Below, one piece after another: positions 6,989 to 16,253 of a DNA stretch of 64,000 nucleotides. This stretch comes from Salinirussus salinus (GTDB taxonomy: Archaea; Halobacteriota; Halobacteria; Halobacteriales; Haloarculaceae), in the NCBI RefSeq assembly GCF_009831455.1, contig NZ_WOWO01000001.1, positions 186,001 to 250,000 on the forward strand, in the 5' to 3' direction. Under the pieces are notes generated by a model. The model did no database searches. It was not told the origin of the DNA and saw only the letters and a program-made list of their open reading frames with translations. Both the position numbers and the translations under genes were made by a program. Within the stretch, counting starts at the first letter, position 1. Each line of letters begins with the position of its first letter.

Positions 6989-9535
6989 ATGACCCGGATC
7001 CGCGACCGGCTGGCCGCCATCGACCACCAGCCGCTGGTCGACTGGGCCGACGACCGCATCGTCAACCAGTCCGGTCGGGTCGTGCTCGTCTTCCTGCTTC
7101 TCACCGGCGTGTTCGCGTTCGGTCTTGGCAACATCTCCACCGAAGCCGGCACCAGCCAGTTCACCACGGGTCTCCCCTCCGAGCAAGCCCTGGAGGACGT
7201 CAACCGCGAGTTCTCGCCGACGTTCTCCCCCGACACCGGCAGCACACAGCTGATCCAGCAGGAGCAAAACGTCCTCGCCAAGCCCGCACTGCTCCGGATG
7301 CTCCGCCTCCAGGAGCGGGTCGAGGACCGCGGGGAGTTCCGCGTGACCGGGACCGGCAGCGCCGCACAGCAGGTCGCCCGGCAGCTCGACCCGACAGCGG
7401 GGACCCTCGAGGAGCAGGTCACCGCCGTCGAGCGAGCCAGCCCGACCCAGATCGACCGCGCGGTCCGCGAGCTGTCCGACCAGGGGTCGTTCACAAACGT
7501 CCTGAGCACGGACTTCAACGCGCGGGCAGCCAGCGCGGGCGCGACGATCGGGACGGTCTCCCACGAGGTGCCCGCGGGGCTGTCGGCCGGCGCCGGTCAG
7601 GGCGGGTCGAGCCCGCTGACCCCGATCCAGCAGCGCATCGACCGGATGGCCGGCGCCTCCGTCACCGTCTTCGGCTCCGGGATCCTCGCCGACGAGTTCT
7701 CCACGGTGATCACGGACTCGCTGCTCATCGTCGTCCCCGCCGCGGTGCTTTTCATCTTCCTGTTTCTGGTCTTCGCCTACCGCGACCTGATGGACCTGCT
7801 GCTCGGGCTGGGAGCGTTGCTGATGGCGATCATCTGGACGTTCGGGTTCATGGGCCTGGCCGGGATCCCCTTCTCACAGCTGCTGATCGCCGTCCCGCCG
7901 CTGTTGCTCGCCGTCGGGATCGACTTCGGCATCCACGCGATCAACCGCTACCGCGAGGAACTCGCGCTCGGGGCCGACATCGGACCCGCGATGCGGACCA
8001 CCACCGACCAGCTACTCGTGGCCTTCTTCATCGTCACCGGGACGACCGTCATCGGCTTCGCCGCCAACTTCGTGAGCGACCTCCCCCCGGTACAGGACTT
8101 CGGGCTGGTCGCCTCCGTCGGTATCGTCTTCACGTTCCTGATCTTCGGGGTCTTCCTGCCCGCGGCGAAGGTCAAGCTCGACCGGGCTCGGCAGCGGTAC
8201 CCGATCCCCACGTTCTCCCGGTCGCCGCTCGGCTCCGAGGGCTCGCTGCTCTCGTCGGTCCTCCGGGTCGGCGTGGTCGTCGGGAAGCGCGCGCCCGCTA
8301 TCTTCCTGGCGCTCATGCTGTTGCTCTCGGTCGGTGCCGGCGTCTACGCCACCGGCGTCGACACCAGTTTCGCCCAGGAGGACTTCCTCCCGCCCGAGGA
8401 TGTCCCCGAAGTGCTCTATGAGCTGCCCGAGCCGTTCCGGCCGGGCAGCTACAGCGTGACCGGGACGCTGAACCTCCTCGAGGACCGCTTCGCGGCCGCC
8501 CAGCAGTCCTCCGCGACGGTGTTCATCGAGGCGCCGATGACACGCGACTCCAGCCTGGAGTCTATCCAGCGGGCCGGACAGAACCCGCCGGACTCCTTCG
8601 TCTCCGCGAACCGGGAGGCGGAGTACCAGTCGGTCATCACGGTCATTCGGTCGCAGGCGGCCCGCGACCCCGAGTTCCGGCAGCTGGTCGACCGCAACGA
8701 CCCCGACGGGGACGGGGTCCCCGAGGACAACCTCGGGGAGGTCTACGACGCCCTGCTCGACTCGCCGGCCCGGTCGCAGGCGCTGTCCTATCTCACGGAG
8801 GACTACCGCAGCACCCGGGTCGTCTACTCGATCGAGGCCGACGCCTCCCAGTCCGCGACCGAGCGCGACGCCCGACAGGTCGCCGACCGGTACCGCGCCT
8901 CGGCGACCCCCACCGGACAGACCATCGTCTTCCAGGCCGTCTCGGACCTGATCCTCGCCTCGGCGGTCACCAGCCTCGCCGTCGCGCTGGTCGGCGCGGC
9001 GCTGTTTCTGGTCTTCATCTACGCCGTGCTGGAGGGGTACGGCTCGCTCGGGATCGCCAACCTCATTCCGATCCTGGTGACCGTGGTCGCCGTCGCGGCC
9101 TCGATGCGCGCACTCGAGATCCCCTTCAACGCGATCACCGCCACCATCCTCGCGATCACCATCGGCCTGGGGATCGACTACTCGGTCCACGTCACCCACC
9201 GCTTCGCCGACGAGCGCGCCGAGCGGGAGCTGGTCCCGGCGCTCGACCGGACGGTCCGGGGGACCGGCGGCGCCCTGCTGGGGAGCATGCTCACCACGGT
9301 CTTCGGGATCGGCGTGCTCGCGCTCGCCCTGTTCCCCGCCATCGGCCAGTTCGGCGTCCTCACCGGCCTCTCGATCTTCTATGCGTTCATCGCCTCGGTG
9401 GTCGTCCTCCCCTCGGCGCTGGTGGTCTGGGACCAGTTCGTCAACGGCGACGGGGGTCTGGCGCCGCTGTTCGGGGTCGGCAGCCAGCCCTGGCGCGACG
9501 CCGGGGAGTTCCGGGTCGCCGAGCCCGAGGAGTGA
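6989..9535 (+). CDS. RND/MMPL-family permease
   Basis: 848 residues with the RND two-fold pattern. TM1 is at about 30-50, then a large extracytoplasmic loop to about 240 and TM2-6 to about 395. TM7 is at 430-450, followed by a second loop to about 650 and TM8-12 to about 830. Each half carries the membrane-buried acidic motif: GIDFGIH and GIDYSVH, the expected proton-relay aspartates. The size and sterol-sensing-like bundle fit the MMPL/hopanoid-exporter branch rather than tripartite drug pumps, which do not occur in cells lacking an outer membrane. It follows the CARDB gene by 3 bases. Likely exports a lipid or hydrophobic compound; this is inference. Confidence 0.9.
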   Translation: MTRIRDRLAAIDHQPLVDWADDRIVNQSGRVVLVFLLLTGVFAFGLGNISTEAGTSQFTTGLPSEQALEDVNREFSPTFSPDTGSTQLIQQEQNVLAKPALLRMLRLQERVEDRGEFRVTGTGSAAQQVARQLDPTAGTLEEQVTAVERASPTQIDRAVRELSDQGSFTNVLSTDFNARAASAGATIGTVSHEVPAGLSAGAGQGGSSPLTPIQQRIDRMAGASVTVFGSGILADEFSTVITDSLLIVVPAAVLFIFLFLVFAYRDLMDLLLGLGALLMAIIWTFGFMGLAGIPFSQLLIAVPPLLLAVGIDFGIHAINRYREELALGADIGPAMRTTTDQLLVAFFIVTGTTVIGFAANFVSDLPPVQDFGLVASVGIVFTFLIFGVFLPAAKVKLDRARQRYPIPTFSRSPLGSEGSLLSSVLRVGVVVGKRAPAIFLALMLLLSVGAGVYATGVDTSFAQEDFLPPEDVPEVLYELPEPFRPGSYSVTGTLNLLEDRFAAAQQSSATVFIEAPMTRDSSLESIQRAGQNPPDSFVSANREAEYQSVITVIRSQAARDPEFRQLVDRNDPDGDGVPEDNLGEVYDALLDSPARSQALSYLTEDYRSTRVVYSIEADASQSATERDARQVADRYRASATPTGQTIVFQAVSDLILASAVTSLAVALVGAALFLVFIYAVLEGYGSLGIANLIPILVTVVAVAASMRALEIPFNAITATILAITIGLGIDYSVHVTHRFADERAERELVPALDRTVRGTGGALLGSMLTTVFGIGVLALALFPAIGQFGVLTGLSIFYAFIASVVVLPSALVVWDQFVNGDGGLAPLFGVGSQPWRDAGEFRVAEPEE

Positions 9536-9572
9536 CCACAACCGCTAATCCCCCGCGGACCCTCGCCCGGAC

Positions 9573-11873
9573 GTGGACGACACCGTCGAGTGGCTCCGCG
9601 AGCGCCGCGCCGACCGCGAGCAGGTCAGAGACCACCGCGTGCTCGCGGGCCGGGACGCACGCACCCGCGCGGTCGACTTGGACTCCCGGCTGGCGTCGGC
9701 ACTCTCCGCCCGGGGAGTCGACGACCTCTACGGCCACCAGGCCGACGCCGTCGACGCGGTGCGGGCCGGCGAGAACGCCGTCCTCGCGACGCCGACCGCG
9801 AGCGGCAAGAGCCTCGCGTACACGATTCCGGCGTTCGAGCGGGCGATGGACCACCTCGGGACGACGCTCTATATCGCGCCGCAGGTCGCGCTGATAAACG
9901 ACCAGGCCGAGACTCTCGCCGACCTCGCTGGCGACCTCGGGTTCGGGTCGCGGGTCACCGTCGACCGCTACACCGGCCGGCTCTCCCGCGCGGAGAAGGA
10001 GGCCGTTCGCGACCGCCAGCCCACCGTGTTGCTGACGACGCCGGACATGCTCCACTACGGGATCCTGCCCCACGCTCACCGACTGTGGGACTGGTTCTTC
10101 CAGCGCCTGGAGACGGTCGCCGTCGACGAAATTCATGCCTACCGCGGCGTCTTCGGCAGCCACGTCGCGCTCCTGTTGCGCCGGCTCAACCGCGTCTGCG
10201 AGCGCTTCGACGCCGACCCGCAGTACGTCTGCTGTTCGGCGACCATCGGCAATCCCGTCGAGCACGCCGCGACCGTCACCGGCCAGCCGCCGGACAGTTA
10301 CCGCCTCGTCGACGAGGACACGAGCGCCACGGGGCCGACCCACTGGCTGTGCTGGAACCCCCCCGAGACCGACCGCGGGACCGGCCGGCGCCGGTCGAGT
10401 CACGCCGAGGCGAAGCGGCTGTTCGTCGACCTCCTCTCCCGGGGCCACCAGACCGTCGCCTTCGCCGCCTCCCGGCAGGGCGTCGAGCGGTACGCCAGCG
10501 AATCTGCCGACGCCCTCCGGGACCGGGGTCGGGACGACCTCGCAGCCTCGGTGGCGGCCTACCAGGCCGCGCTGCCCGACGAGCGCCGGGAGGCCATCGA
10601 GGCCGGACTCCGGTCCGGGGAGACCCGCGGGGCCTGGTCGACCTCCGCGCTCGAACTCGGGGTCGACGTCGGCGGGCTCGACGCCGTCGTGCTGGACGGT
10701 TACCCCGGCACCCGGATGCGGACCTTCCAGCAGGCCGGCCGGGCCGGCCGGGGGACCGACCCCAGCCTCGTCGTCCTCGTGGCGGGCGAGGACCAGCTCG
10801 ACCAGTACGTGATGCGCGAGCCGGGTACCCTGTTCGACGAGCCAACCGAGCGCGCCATCACCAACCCCGAAAACGACCAGATCCTCCCCGCACACGTCCG
10901 GGCGGCCGCCAGCGAGAACTGGCTGCGCCCCGGCGACGAGGCCCACTTCGGCACCTCCTTTCCCGATGTCGTTTCCGAGCTGACCGACGCGGGCGAGCTG
11001 GGTCGGCGCTCGACCGACGAGGGCATCCGGTGGCTCTACGACGGCGCCGGCAGCCCACAGCAGGAGACGAGCCTGCGGACCGCCGACGACCGGACGGTCC
11101 AGCTGCGGACGACCGGCGGCGACGACGTGGGGTCGCTGGGCTTTGCGGACGCCCTCCGGGACGCCCACCCGGGCGCCATCTACCACCACCAGGGCCGGAC
11201 CTACGAGGTGGTCGACCTGGACCTCTCCCATGGCGTGGCGACGCTCGACCGCACCTGGGCCGACTACTACACCCGCCCGCTCCACGAGAAGGAGATCACG
11301 GTCGAGCGGGACCTGCGGGAGGGGAGCTTCGGGGCCGCGCCGGCGGTGACCGTCCGCTTCGCCGAGGTGACGATGCGCAAGCGGGTGACGGGCTACGAGC
11401 GCCGGGAGGGCGGGGAGACGCTCGGGCGACGGGCGCTCGACCTGCCGGAGACGACCCTGGAGACGCGGGCGCTGTACTACGCCCTGCCCCCGGAACTCGA
11501 GACCCGGCTGCGCGGGGCCGGGGAGTTCAACGGCGGGATCCACGCCGCCGAGCACGCCATGATCGCCACCTTCCCGCTGCAGTTTCTCTGTGACCGCCGG
11601 GACGTCGGCGGGCTCTCGACGCCGGTCCACCCGCACACAGACCGCGCGACGGTGTTCGTCTACGACGGCCACCCGGGGGGTGTGGGACTGGCCCGGGCGG
11701 CCTTCGAGACCGTCGACGACCTCGCCGCCACGACCCGGAAGCTGGTGGCTGCCTGCGACTGCCGGGCGGGGTGTCCGGCCTGCGTCCAGTCCCCTCACTG
11801 TGGCAACGCCAACGACCCGCTGGACAAGGCGGTGGCGCTGGAGCTGCTGGAGACCGTGGCCGGCACGGACTGA
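9573..11873 (+). CDS. DEAD/DEAH-box helicase with DUF1998 domain (MrfA/Hrq1-like)
   Basis: 766 residues from GTG 9573. Helicase motifs: Walker A TPTASGKS, box II VDEIH, motif III CCSATIG, motif V GVDVGGLD, motif VI QQAGRAGRG. The C-terminal DUF1998 region ends with a four-cysteine zinc cluster (CDCRAGCPAC, then SPHCGN) near residues 728-748. This is the architecture of Bacillus MrfA and yeast Hrq1, 3'-5' DNA helicases for repair of crosslinks and mitomycin damage. No nuclease partner (MrfB) is adjacent. It lies 37 bases after the RND gene and converges on a DUF2237 gene. Confidence 0.92.
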   Translation: MDDTVEWLRERRADREQVRDHRVLAGRDARTRAVDLDSRLASALSARGVDDLYGHQADAVDAVRAGENAVLATPTASGKSLAYTIPAFERAMDHLGTTLYIAPQVALINDQAETLADLAGDLGFGSRVTVDRYTGRLSRAEKEAVRDRQPTVLLTTPDMLHYGILPHAHRLWDWFFQRLETVAVDEIHAYRGVFGSHVALLLRRLNRVCERFDADPQYVCCSATIGNPVEHAATVTGQPPDSYRLVDEDTSATGPTHWLCWNPPETDRGTGRRRSSHAEAKRLFVDLLSRGHQTVAFAASRQGVERYASESADALRDRGRDDLAASVAAYQAALPDERREAIEAGLRSGETRGAWSTSALELGVDVGGLDAVVLDGYPGTRMRTFQQAGRAGRGTDPSLVVLVAGEDQLDQYVMREPGTLFDEPTERAITNPENDQILPAHVRAAASENWLRPGDEAHFGTSFPDVVSELTDAGELGRRSTDEGIRWLYDGAGSPQQETSLRTADDRTVQLRTTGGDDVGSLGFADALRDAHPGAIYHHQGRTYEVVDLDLSHGVATLDRTWADYYTRPLHEKEITVERDLREGSFGAAPAVTVRFAEVTMRKRVTGYERREGGETLGRRALDLPETTLETRALYYALPPELETRLRGAGEFNGGIHAAEHAMIATFPLQFLCDRRDVGGLSTPVHPHTDRATVFVYDGHPGGVGLARAAFETVDDLAATTRKLVAACDCRAGCPACVQSPHCGNANDPLDKAVALELLETVAGTD

Positions 11874-11876
11874 GTG

Positions 11877-12290
11877 TCAGTCCTCGACGGCGTGGGCGCG
11901 CAGCGTCTCGCGGTCGACGTCGGGGTGGGCGAGTGCGGCCTCGTTGGTCGCCGGGAGGACGACCGGCGGCGCCCGGCCGACCTCCCGCGCCTCGACCCAC
12001 CGCCCGACGCAGAGACACCAGCGGTCCCCGGGCTCGAGTCCCGGGAAGTCGAACTCGGGCCGGGGCGTCACGAGGTCGTTTCCCATCGCCCGCGAGAACT
12101 CGAGAAAGTCCTCGGTGACCTCCGCACAGAGGTGGTGGCGGCCGCGGTCACCCTCGACGGCGGTACAGCAGCCGTCCCGGAGGTAGCCGGTTGCGGGCTC
12201 CTCGCTGCACGGTTCCAGGGAGCCGCCGAGGACGTTCCGCTGGCGGTCGGACGCGGGGGCGGGCTCCGGGTTCGAGCCTGGGTCGGACAC
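11877..12290 (-). CDS. DUF2237 family protein
   Basis: 137 residues. The family hallmarks are clear: RNVLGGSLEPCS, TGYLRDGCC, HHLCAEVTEDFLEFS, GNDLVTPRPEF, FPGLEPGDRWCLC, RW.EA and APPVVLPATNEAAL, with several conserved cysteines. Its biochemical role is not known. Longer upstream reading gives an Arg/Pro-rich stretch unlike the family, so I chose the GTG at 12290. A TATA-like TTTATCG lies about 27 bases upstream (12314-12320 on the minus strand), supporting a leaderless start. The gene is divergent from the one at 12353. Confidence 0.87.
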   Translation of the reverse strand: MSDPGSNPEPAPASDRQRNVLGGSLEPCSEEPATGYLRDGCCTAVEGDRGRHHLCAEVTEDFLEFSRAMGNDLVTPRPEFDFPGLEPGDRWCLCVGRWVEAREVGRAPPVVLPATNEAALAHPDVDRETLRAHAVED

Positions 12291-12352
12291 GCCGTCCGGT
12301 AGGGCCGGCGGGTCGATAAACGTTGGCAGGGATTCATAGTCCTCCGGCGACG

Positions 12353-12691
12353 ATGGGGAGTGTGACCGAGGACCCTCCGGCGGACGCGCTCGCGGTGCTC
12401 GCGCAGCTGTTCGCCGAGGGACAGGAAGCACTGGCCGACGGCGACGTCGACGCCGCCCGCGAGACCGTCACCAGCGCCGAGGAAGTCGCGACCAACAAGC
12501 TCCCGGAGGGCGACCTCCGCGGACAACTGCTGCACGGCTGCGCGCAGGCCCGGGGGCTACTCGACCCCGAGACCGGCGGCGGGGGCGCGGAGGGAGACGA
12601 CCCCGAAGGGACTGACCGGGTCGAACCCGACGCCGCCGCCGAGTACCTCGCGGCGATGGAGCGGCGACTCCCCGAGGCCGGCGGCGACTGA
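12353..12691 (+). CDS. Haloarchaeal hypothetical protein, helical and acidic
   Basis: 112 residues. I do not recognise a named family. Residues 8-65 are predicted helical with Ala/Glu-rich heptads (LAVLAQLFAEGQEALADG, ARETVTSAEEVATNKL), resembling a short two-helix bundle or TPR-like hairpin. A Gly-rich acidic linker (residues 74-90) leads to a last helix ending in MERRLPEAGGD. The ATG at 12353 is preferred over an in-frame ATG at 12323, whose extra residues would overlap the divergent promoter region. Coding bias (GC third positions) supports it as real. Confidence 0.65.
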   Translation: MGSVTEDPPADALAVLAQLFAEGQEALADGDVDAARETVTSAEEVATNKLPEGDLRGQLLHGCAQARGLLDPETGGGGAEGDDPEGTDRVEPDAAAEYLAAMERRLPEAGGD

Positions 12692-12721
12692 GGCATCGGA
12701 GCGGCCGGCGGAGGCGGTGCG

Positions 12722-13393
12722 CTACAGCTCCCAGTGCAGCCCCAGGTCCCGGAGCAGCCGGTCGACCGCGTCGCCGCCCCCGCCGCGGACGTCCTCGCCG
12801 TGGGTCAGCAGGATATCCTCGACGTCCAGTCCCGCGAGCGCGACCAGGTTGCGCCGGGCGCGCTCGGTGTCGCGGTTGAACATCTCGGCGGGCGGGGCGA
12901 GCGGCCCCGACCACCGCCGGTCGGGCGCGATGTCGCTGTCGGCCCGGACGACCGTGTCGCCCGCGACGAGCAATCCCCTGGATTCGTCGACGAAGGCCAT
13001 GTTTCCGTAGGTGTGCCCGCGCACCCGGATCGCCCGAAAGCCCGCGACCTCCTCGCCGCCCTCGACCAGCCGGTCGGCCTCGAGGTCGGCGTAGGTCCGC
13101 TGGAGGAAGGCGTGGTCGCCGTCGGGGACGACCACCTCGGGGTCGAACCGCTCGACAACGCCCGGGAGCGCGCCGTAGTGGTCGGTGTCCTCGTGCTCGA
13201 CGACCACGCGCTCGAGGCCCCCGGCGGCCTCCAGTTTGCGGAGGAGCTGGTCGGTGCTGAGCGCGTAGCCCGTCCCGAAGAGGGTGTCGTCGACGAGGTG
13301 ACAGCCGATGGGCTCGTCGGGCGAGGCGGTGAGGTAGGCCGGCAGGTCCGGCCTGGGCATGTCGAACCGGGTCACGTTGTCACGGTCTGGCAT
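12722..13393 (-). CDS. MBL-fold metallo-hydrolase with altered metal motif
   Basis: 223 residues, the length of a minimal metallo-beta-lactamase fold. Metal-ligand motifs can be followed: HEDTDHYG (canonical HxHxDH), GHTYGNM, AGDTVV and LTHGEDV. In the first motif the middle histidine is replaced by aspartate (H-E-D-T-D-H), so metal loading at site 1 may differ from the glyoxalase II type. The start is the ATG at 13393; the same frame stays open far upstream but only as shadow of other genes. It is divergent from the cupin gene. Substrate unknown. Confidence 0.85.
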   Translation of the reverse strand: MPDRDNVTRFDMPRPDLPAYLTASPDEPIGCHLVDDTLFGTGYALSTDQLLRKLEAAGGLERVVVEHEDTDHYGALPGVVERFDPEVVVPDGDHAFLQRTYADLEADRLVEGGEEVAGFRAIRVRGHTYGNMAFVDESRGLLVAGDTVVRADSDIAPDRRWSGPLAPPAEMFNRDTERARRNLVALAGLDVEDILLTHGEDVRGGGGDAVDRLLRDLGLHWEL

Positions 13394-13555
13394 GCGAGCG
13401 GTTTCGTCGGGGAGGCTCTTACTGGTTTGGGGCACGAGTGGTCCTGCCGGCGTCCGACGCGGCGTCGGGGCGCTGCCCGGGGACCGCCGTCGCTCAGTCG
13501 GCGTGGCGACCGAAGTGTTCATCGGACGGGGCACCTGTACTTCGAGTCGAGAACG

Positions 13556-13888
13556 ATGGCCCACGTCTCTACCGCTGAACTGGCCGACCGACTCGAGCAG
13601 GACGGGACGAGTTACGTCGAGGTGCTGAGCGAGGAGTCGATGCGCGTCGAACTCGCCCGCTACCCCAACCCGGAGCCGAAGACCCCCCACAGGGAAGACG
13701 AACTCTACGTCGTGCTCTCCGGCTCCGGGATGGTTCACGTCGGAACCGAGACGTACGGCGTCGAGGAGGGCGACGTCGTCTACGTCGAACAGGGCCTCGA
13801 ACACGACTTCTTCGACATCGACGAGGAGATCACCGCTCTGGTCGTCTTCACGGACTCGCAGGAATCCGTCCTCGACCGCCGCGAGTGA
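13556..13888 (+). CDS. Single-domain cupin
   Basis: 110 residues forming one small beta-barrel. Motif 1 is seen as PHREDELYVVLSGSG (His/Glu metal ligands) and motif 2 as VEEGDVVYVEQGLEHDFFD (last His ligand). The final strand contains ITALVVFTDS. Cupins of this size bind a metal and act as isomerases, dioxygenases or sensors; none can be chosen here. A FAH-family gene follows 63 bases downstream on the same strand, so a shared catabolic role is possible but not shown. Confidence 0.85.
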   Translation: MAHVSTAELADRLEQDGTSYVEVLSEESMRVELARYPNPEPKTPHREDELYVVLSGSGMVHVGTETYGVEEGDVVYVEQGLEHDFFDIDEEITALVVFTDSQESVLDRRE

Positions 13889-13951
13889 GGGGAGACTCGA
13901 CCCGGTAGCTCCCGTCGAACCTTTTTGTCGTCGCCGCGAGTCGTGGGGAGC

Positions 13952-14899
13952 ATGCGACTCGCCACGTTCACGGTCGGGACGACGGTCGGCCCCATCGACC
14001 GGGTCGGCGTCACGTACGGCGACAGCCTGGTGGACCTGACGGCCGGCTACGCGGCTCTCCTGGCCGCTGAGGGCCGGACCCGCCCGGTCGAGGCTGCGCG
14101 GGCGCTGGTCCCGCCGGACATGCTCGAACTGCTGCACAACGGCCCCGAGGCCATCGAGGCCGCCCGGGAGGTGCGCGTGGCCGCCGCCGACGGCGACCTC
14201 CCCGCGGAGGGACCGCGCGGCGGCCGGGTCGTCTACGGCGAGGAGGAGGTGTCCCTCCGGGCGCCGCTGCCCCGCCCGAACACCATCCGCGACTTCTCGG
14301 TCTTCGAGGACCACGGCACCGAGAAGCCCGACGCGTGGTACGACCTGCCGGCCTACTACAAGGGCAACCCCGACAGCACCGTCCCGCCGAACTCCGAGGT
14401 CGAGTGGCCCGACTACACCGACCGGCTGGACTTCGAACTCGAACTCGGCGTGGTGGTCGGTCGGGAGTGTCGCGATATCGACGCGAGCGAGGCCGGGGAG
14501 TACATCGCCGGCTACACAGTCTTCAACGACTTCAGTGCCCGCGATATCCAGAGCGAGGAGATGGAGATGGGTCTGGGCCCGGGCAAGGGGAAGGACTTCG
14601 CGAACGGCTTCGGCCCCTACCTCGTCACCGCCGATGCCTTCGACCCGGCCGACGCCCGGATGACCGCCCGGGTCAACGGCGAGGTCTGGAGCGAGGGCAA
14701 CAGCGGCGAGGCCCACCACTCCGTCGGCGACATGCTCGAACACGCGGCGATGGGCGAAACCCTCCATCCTGGTGACGTGCTGGGCACCGGCACCGTCGGC
14801 GGCGGCTGTGGCTACGACCTGGACCGGTGGATCGACCACGGCGACACTATCGAACTGGAGATCGAGGGGATCGGGACGCTGCGACACACCGTCAGCTGA
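13952..14899 (+). CDS. Fumarylacetoacetate hydrolase (FAH) family protein
   Basis: 315 residues. The C-terminal FAH fold is clear: DFSVFEDHG near residue 112, the metal ligands in LDFELELGVVVG, VFNDFSARDIQ, GKGKDFANGFGP and a final GTGTVGGGCG. The N-terminal 100 residues form the small domain common in this family. Members cleave or decarboxylate 2-oxo acids from aromatic catabolism with a bound divalent metal; the exact substrate cannot be set. The ATG at 13952 gives the expected family N-terminus (MRLATFTVG). It converges on an MFS gene. Confidence 0.9.
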   Translation: MRLATFTVGTTVGPIDRVGVTYGDSLVDLTAGYAALLAAEGRTRPVEAARALVPPDMLELLHNGPEAIEAAREVRVAAADGDLPAEGPRGGRVVYGEEEVSLRAPLPRPNTIRDFSVFEDHGTEKPDAWYDLPAYYKGNPDSTVPPNSEVEWPDYTDRLDFELELGVVVGRECRDIDASEAGEYIAGYTVFNDFSARDIQSEEMEMGLGPGKGKDFANGFGPYLVTADAFDPADARMTARVNGEVWSEGNSGEAHHSVGDMLEHAAMGETLHPGDVLGTGTVGGGCGYDLDRWIDHGDTIELEIEGIGTLRHTVS

Positions 14900-14933
14900 G
14901 ACGCGACGGGTCGGGAGAACCGGCCGCAGCCGG

Positions 14934-16253
14934 TCAGTCGTCGCCCGGCGTCGCCATTCCCTCGGAGCCTGCGAAGGTGGCCCCGTACCGCCGGAGCACC
15001 CACACGGTCAGCCCGAGCGCGAGAAGGGCGATGGCGGCGATCAACAGGAAGGCCGTCCGGTAGCCGGCGCGCTCGATGACGACGCCGAAGACCGTCGGGG
15101 CGACCGCGCTGCCGAGCATGATCCCGACCGTGATGGCCGCGAAGTTCTGGCCGAGGTCCGCGCGCCCGGAGATCCGGTCGGCCAGCGTCGACCGCGCGGG
15201 GGCGCTGGGGCTGCGGACCCCGCCTATCAGGACGACCGCGCCCACGGCCGCGAGCGCCGGCAGAATTCCAGAGGCGAGCACCCCGACGACGAGCGCCACG
15301 AGCGCGTAGCTGGCGACCATCACCGGCCCCGGCGCGACCACGTCCGCGAGCGTCCCGCCGACGAGGATCATGACCGCGCTGGCGACGAACATCCCCGTCA
15401 GTGCGAGGTTGGCGACGCTCTGGGAGACGCCGTAGCCGTTCTCCAGGAAGACCGCGGCGTAGGAGGTCACTCCCCACGCGGCCGTCGAGGAGACCAGCGC
15501 CAGCGCCGCCAGCGCGACGATCGCTGGCGAGTCCGTCAGTTCGCCGACCCGCTCGCGGAAGCTCGACAGGGCCGCCCGCGCGCGGTCAGCCGCGCCCGCG
15601 TCGGCCGCGCCCGCACCGCTCGCGCCCGCGGCCGGGGTATCGCCCTCGACCAGCGCCGGCCGAGTGACGGAGCCGTCGACGAGGAAGTGGAGCGCGAGGG
15701 TCGCGAGAAGCCCGTAGACCGCGCCGACGCCGGCGAGCAGGCCAAGTGCCACGCGCCAGGAGTAGCCCGCCGCGAGCACGCCCGTGATGACCGCGGGCGC
15801 CGCCGCGAATCCGAGGCTGCCGGCGAAGCCGTGCACCGAGAAGGCCCGCCCGCGGTAGGACTCGGGCGTGGCATCGGAGAGCAGCGGGAAGTGGACCGGG
15901 TGGTGGGCGGCGACCCCGAGGCCGACGACGGCCTGGCCGACCACCAGCCACGCGAAGGAGGGCGCGGCGGCGACGATAGCGACGCCGAGGGTGCCCAGGC
16001 CCAGACAGGCCGCGAGCACGAGCGTCCGCGAGCGGGTATCGGAGAGGTAGCCGTAGGGGAGCAGGCAGGCGGTGTTGACCAGCGACTGGACGCCCATCGC
16101 CACGCCGAGCGCGCCCAGCCCGACCGCAAACGAGCCGGTGAGGACGGTGAGGATGGGCGGCAGGATCACGAGGTACATGTGGTTGATGAAATGCGAGCCA
16201 CTGACCAGCGCGACCACCAGCCCGGACTCCCCGCTGACCTCCTCCGGTACCAT
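14934..16253 (-). CDS. MFS transporter, 12 TM
   Basis: 439 residues with twelve hydrophobic segments in two six-helix halves, joined by a cytoplasmic linker (about residues 195-235) with Ala/Gly repeats. Features seen: SHFINHMYLVILPPIL in TM1, a LPYGYLSDTRSR loop 2-3 motif, VAAHHPVHFPLLSD in TM4 and SPSAPARSTLAD in the second half. The HHP motif in TM4 resembles fosmidomycin-resistance (Fsr) type efflux proteins. The substrate is not predictable. It faces the 600-base repeat-rich gap at its 5' side. Confidence 0.88.
   Translation of the reverse strand: MVPEEVSGESGLVVALVSGSHFINHMYLVILPPILTVLTGSFAVGLGALGVAMGVQSLVNTACLLPYGYLSDTRSRTLVLAACLGLGTLGVAIVAAAPSFAWLVVGQAVVGLGVAAHHPVHFPLLSDATPESYRGRAFSVHGFAGSLGFAAAPAVITGVLAAGYSWRVALGLLAGVGAVYGLLATLALHFLVDGSVTRPALVEGDTPAAGASGAGAADAGAADRARAALSSFRERVGELTDSPAIVALAALALVSSTAAWGVTSYAAVFLENGYGVSQSVANLALTGMFVASAVMILVGGTLADVVAPGPVMVASYALVALVVGVLASGILPALAAVGAVVLIGGVRSPSAPARSTLADRISGRADLGQNFAAITVGIMLGSAVAPTVFGVVIERAGYRTAFLLIAAIALLALGLTVWVLRRYGATFAGSEGMATPGDD

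Noticed and set aside
5666-7564. A 632-residue minus-strand open frame
   Set aside because: Antisense to the CARDB and RND genes, whose domains are clear. No motif is seen in the antisense product.
9441-11798. A 785-residue minus-strand open frame
   Set aside because: Antisense to the DUF1998 helicase with intact motifs; composition is that of a GC-driven shadow.
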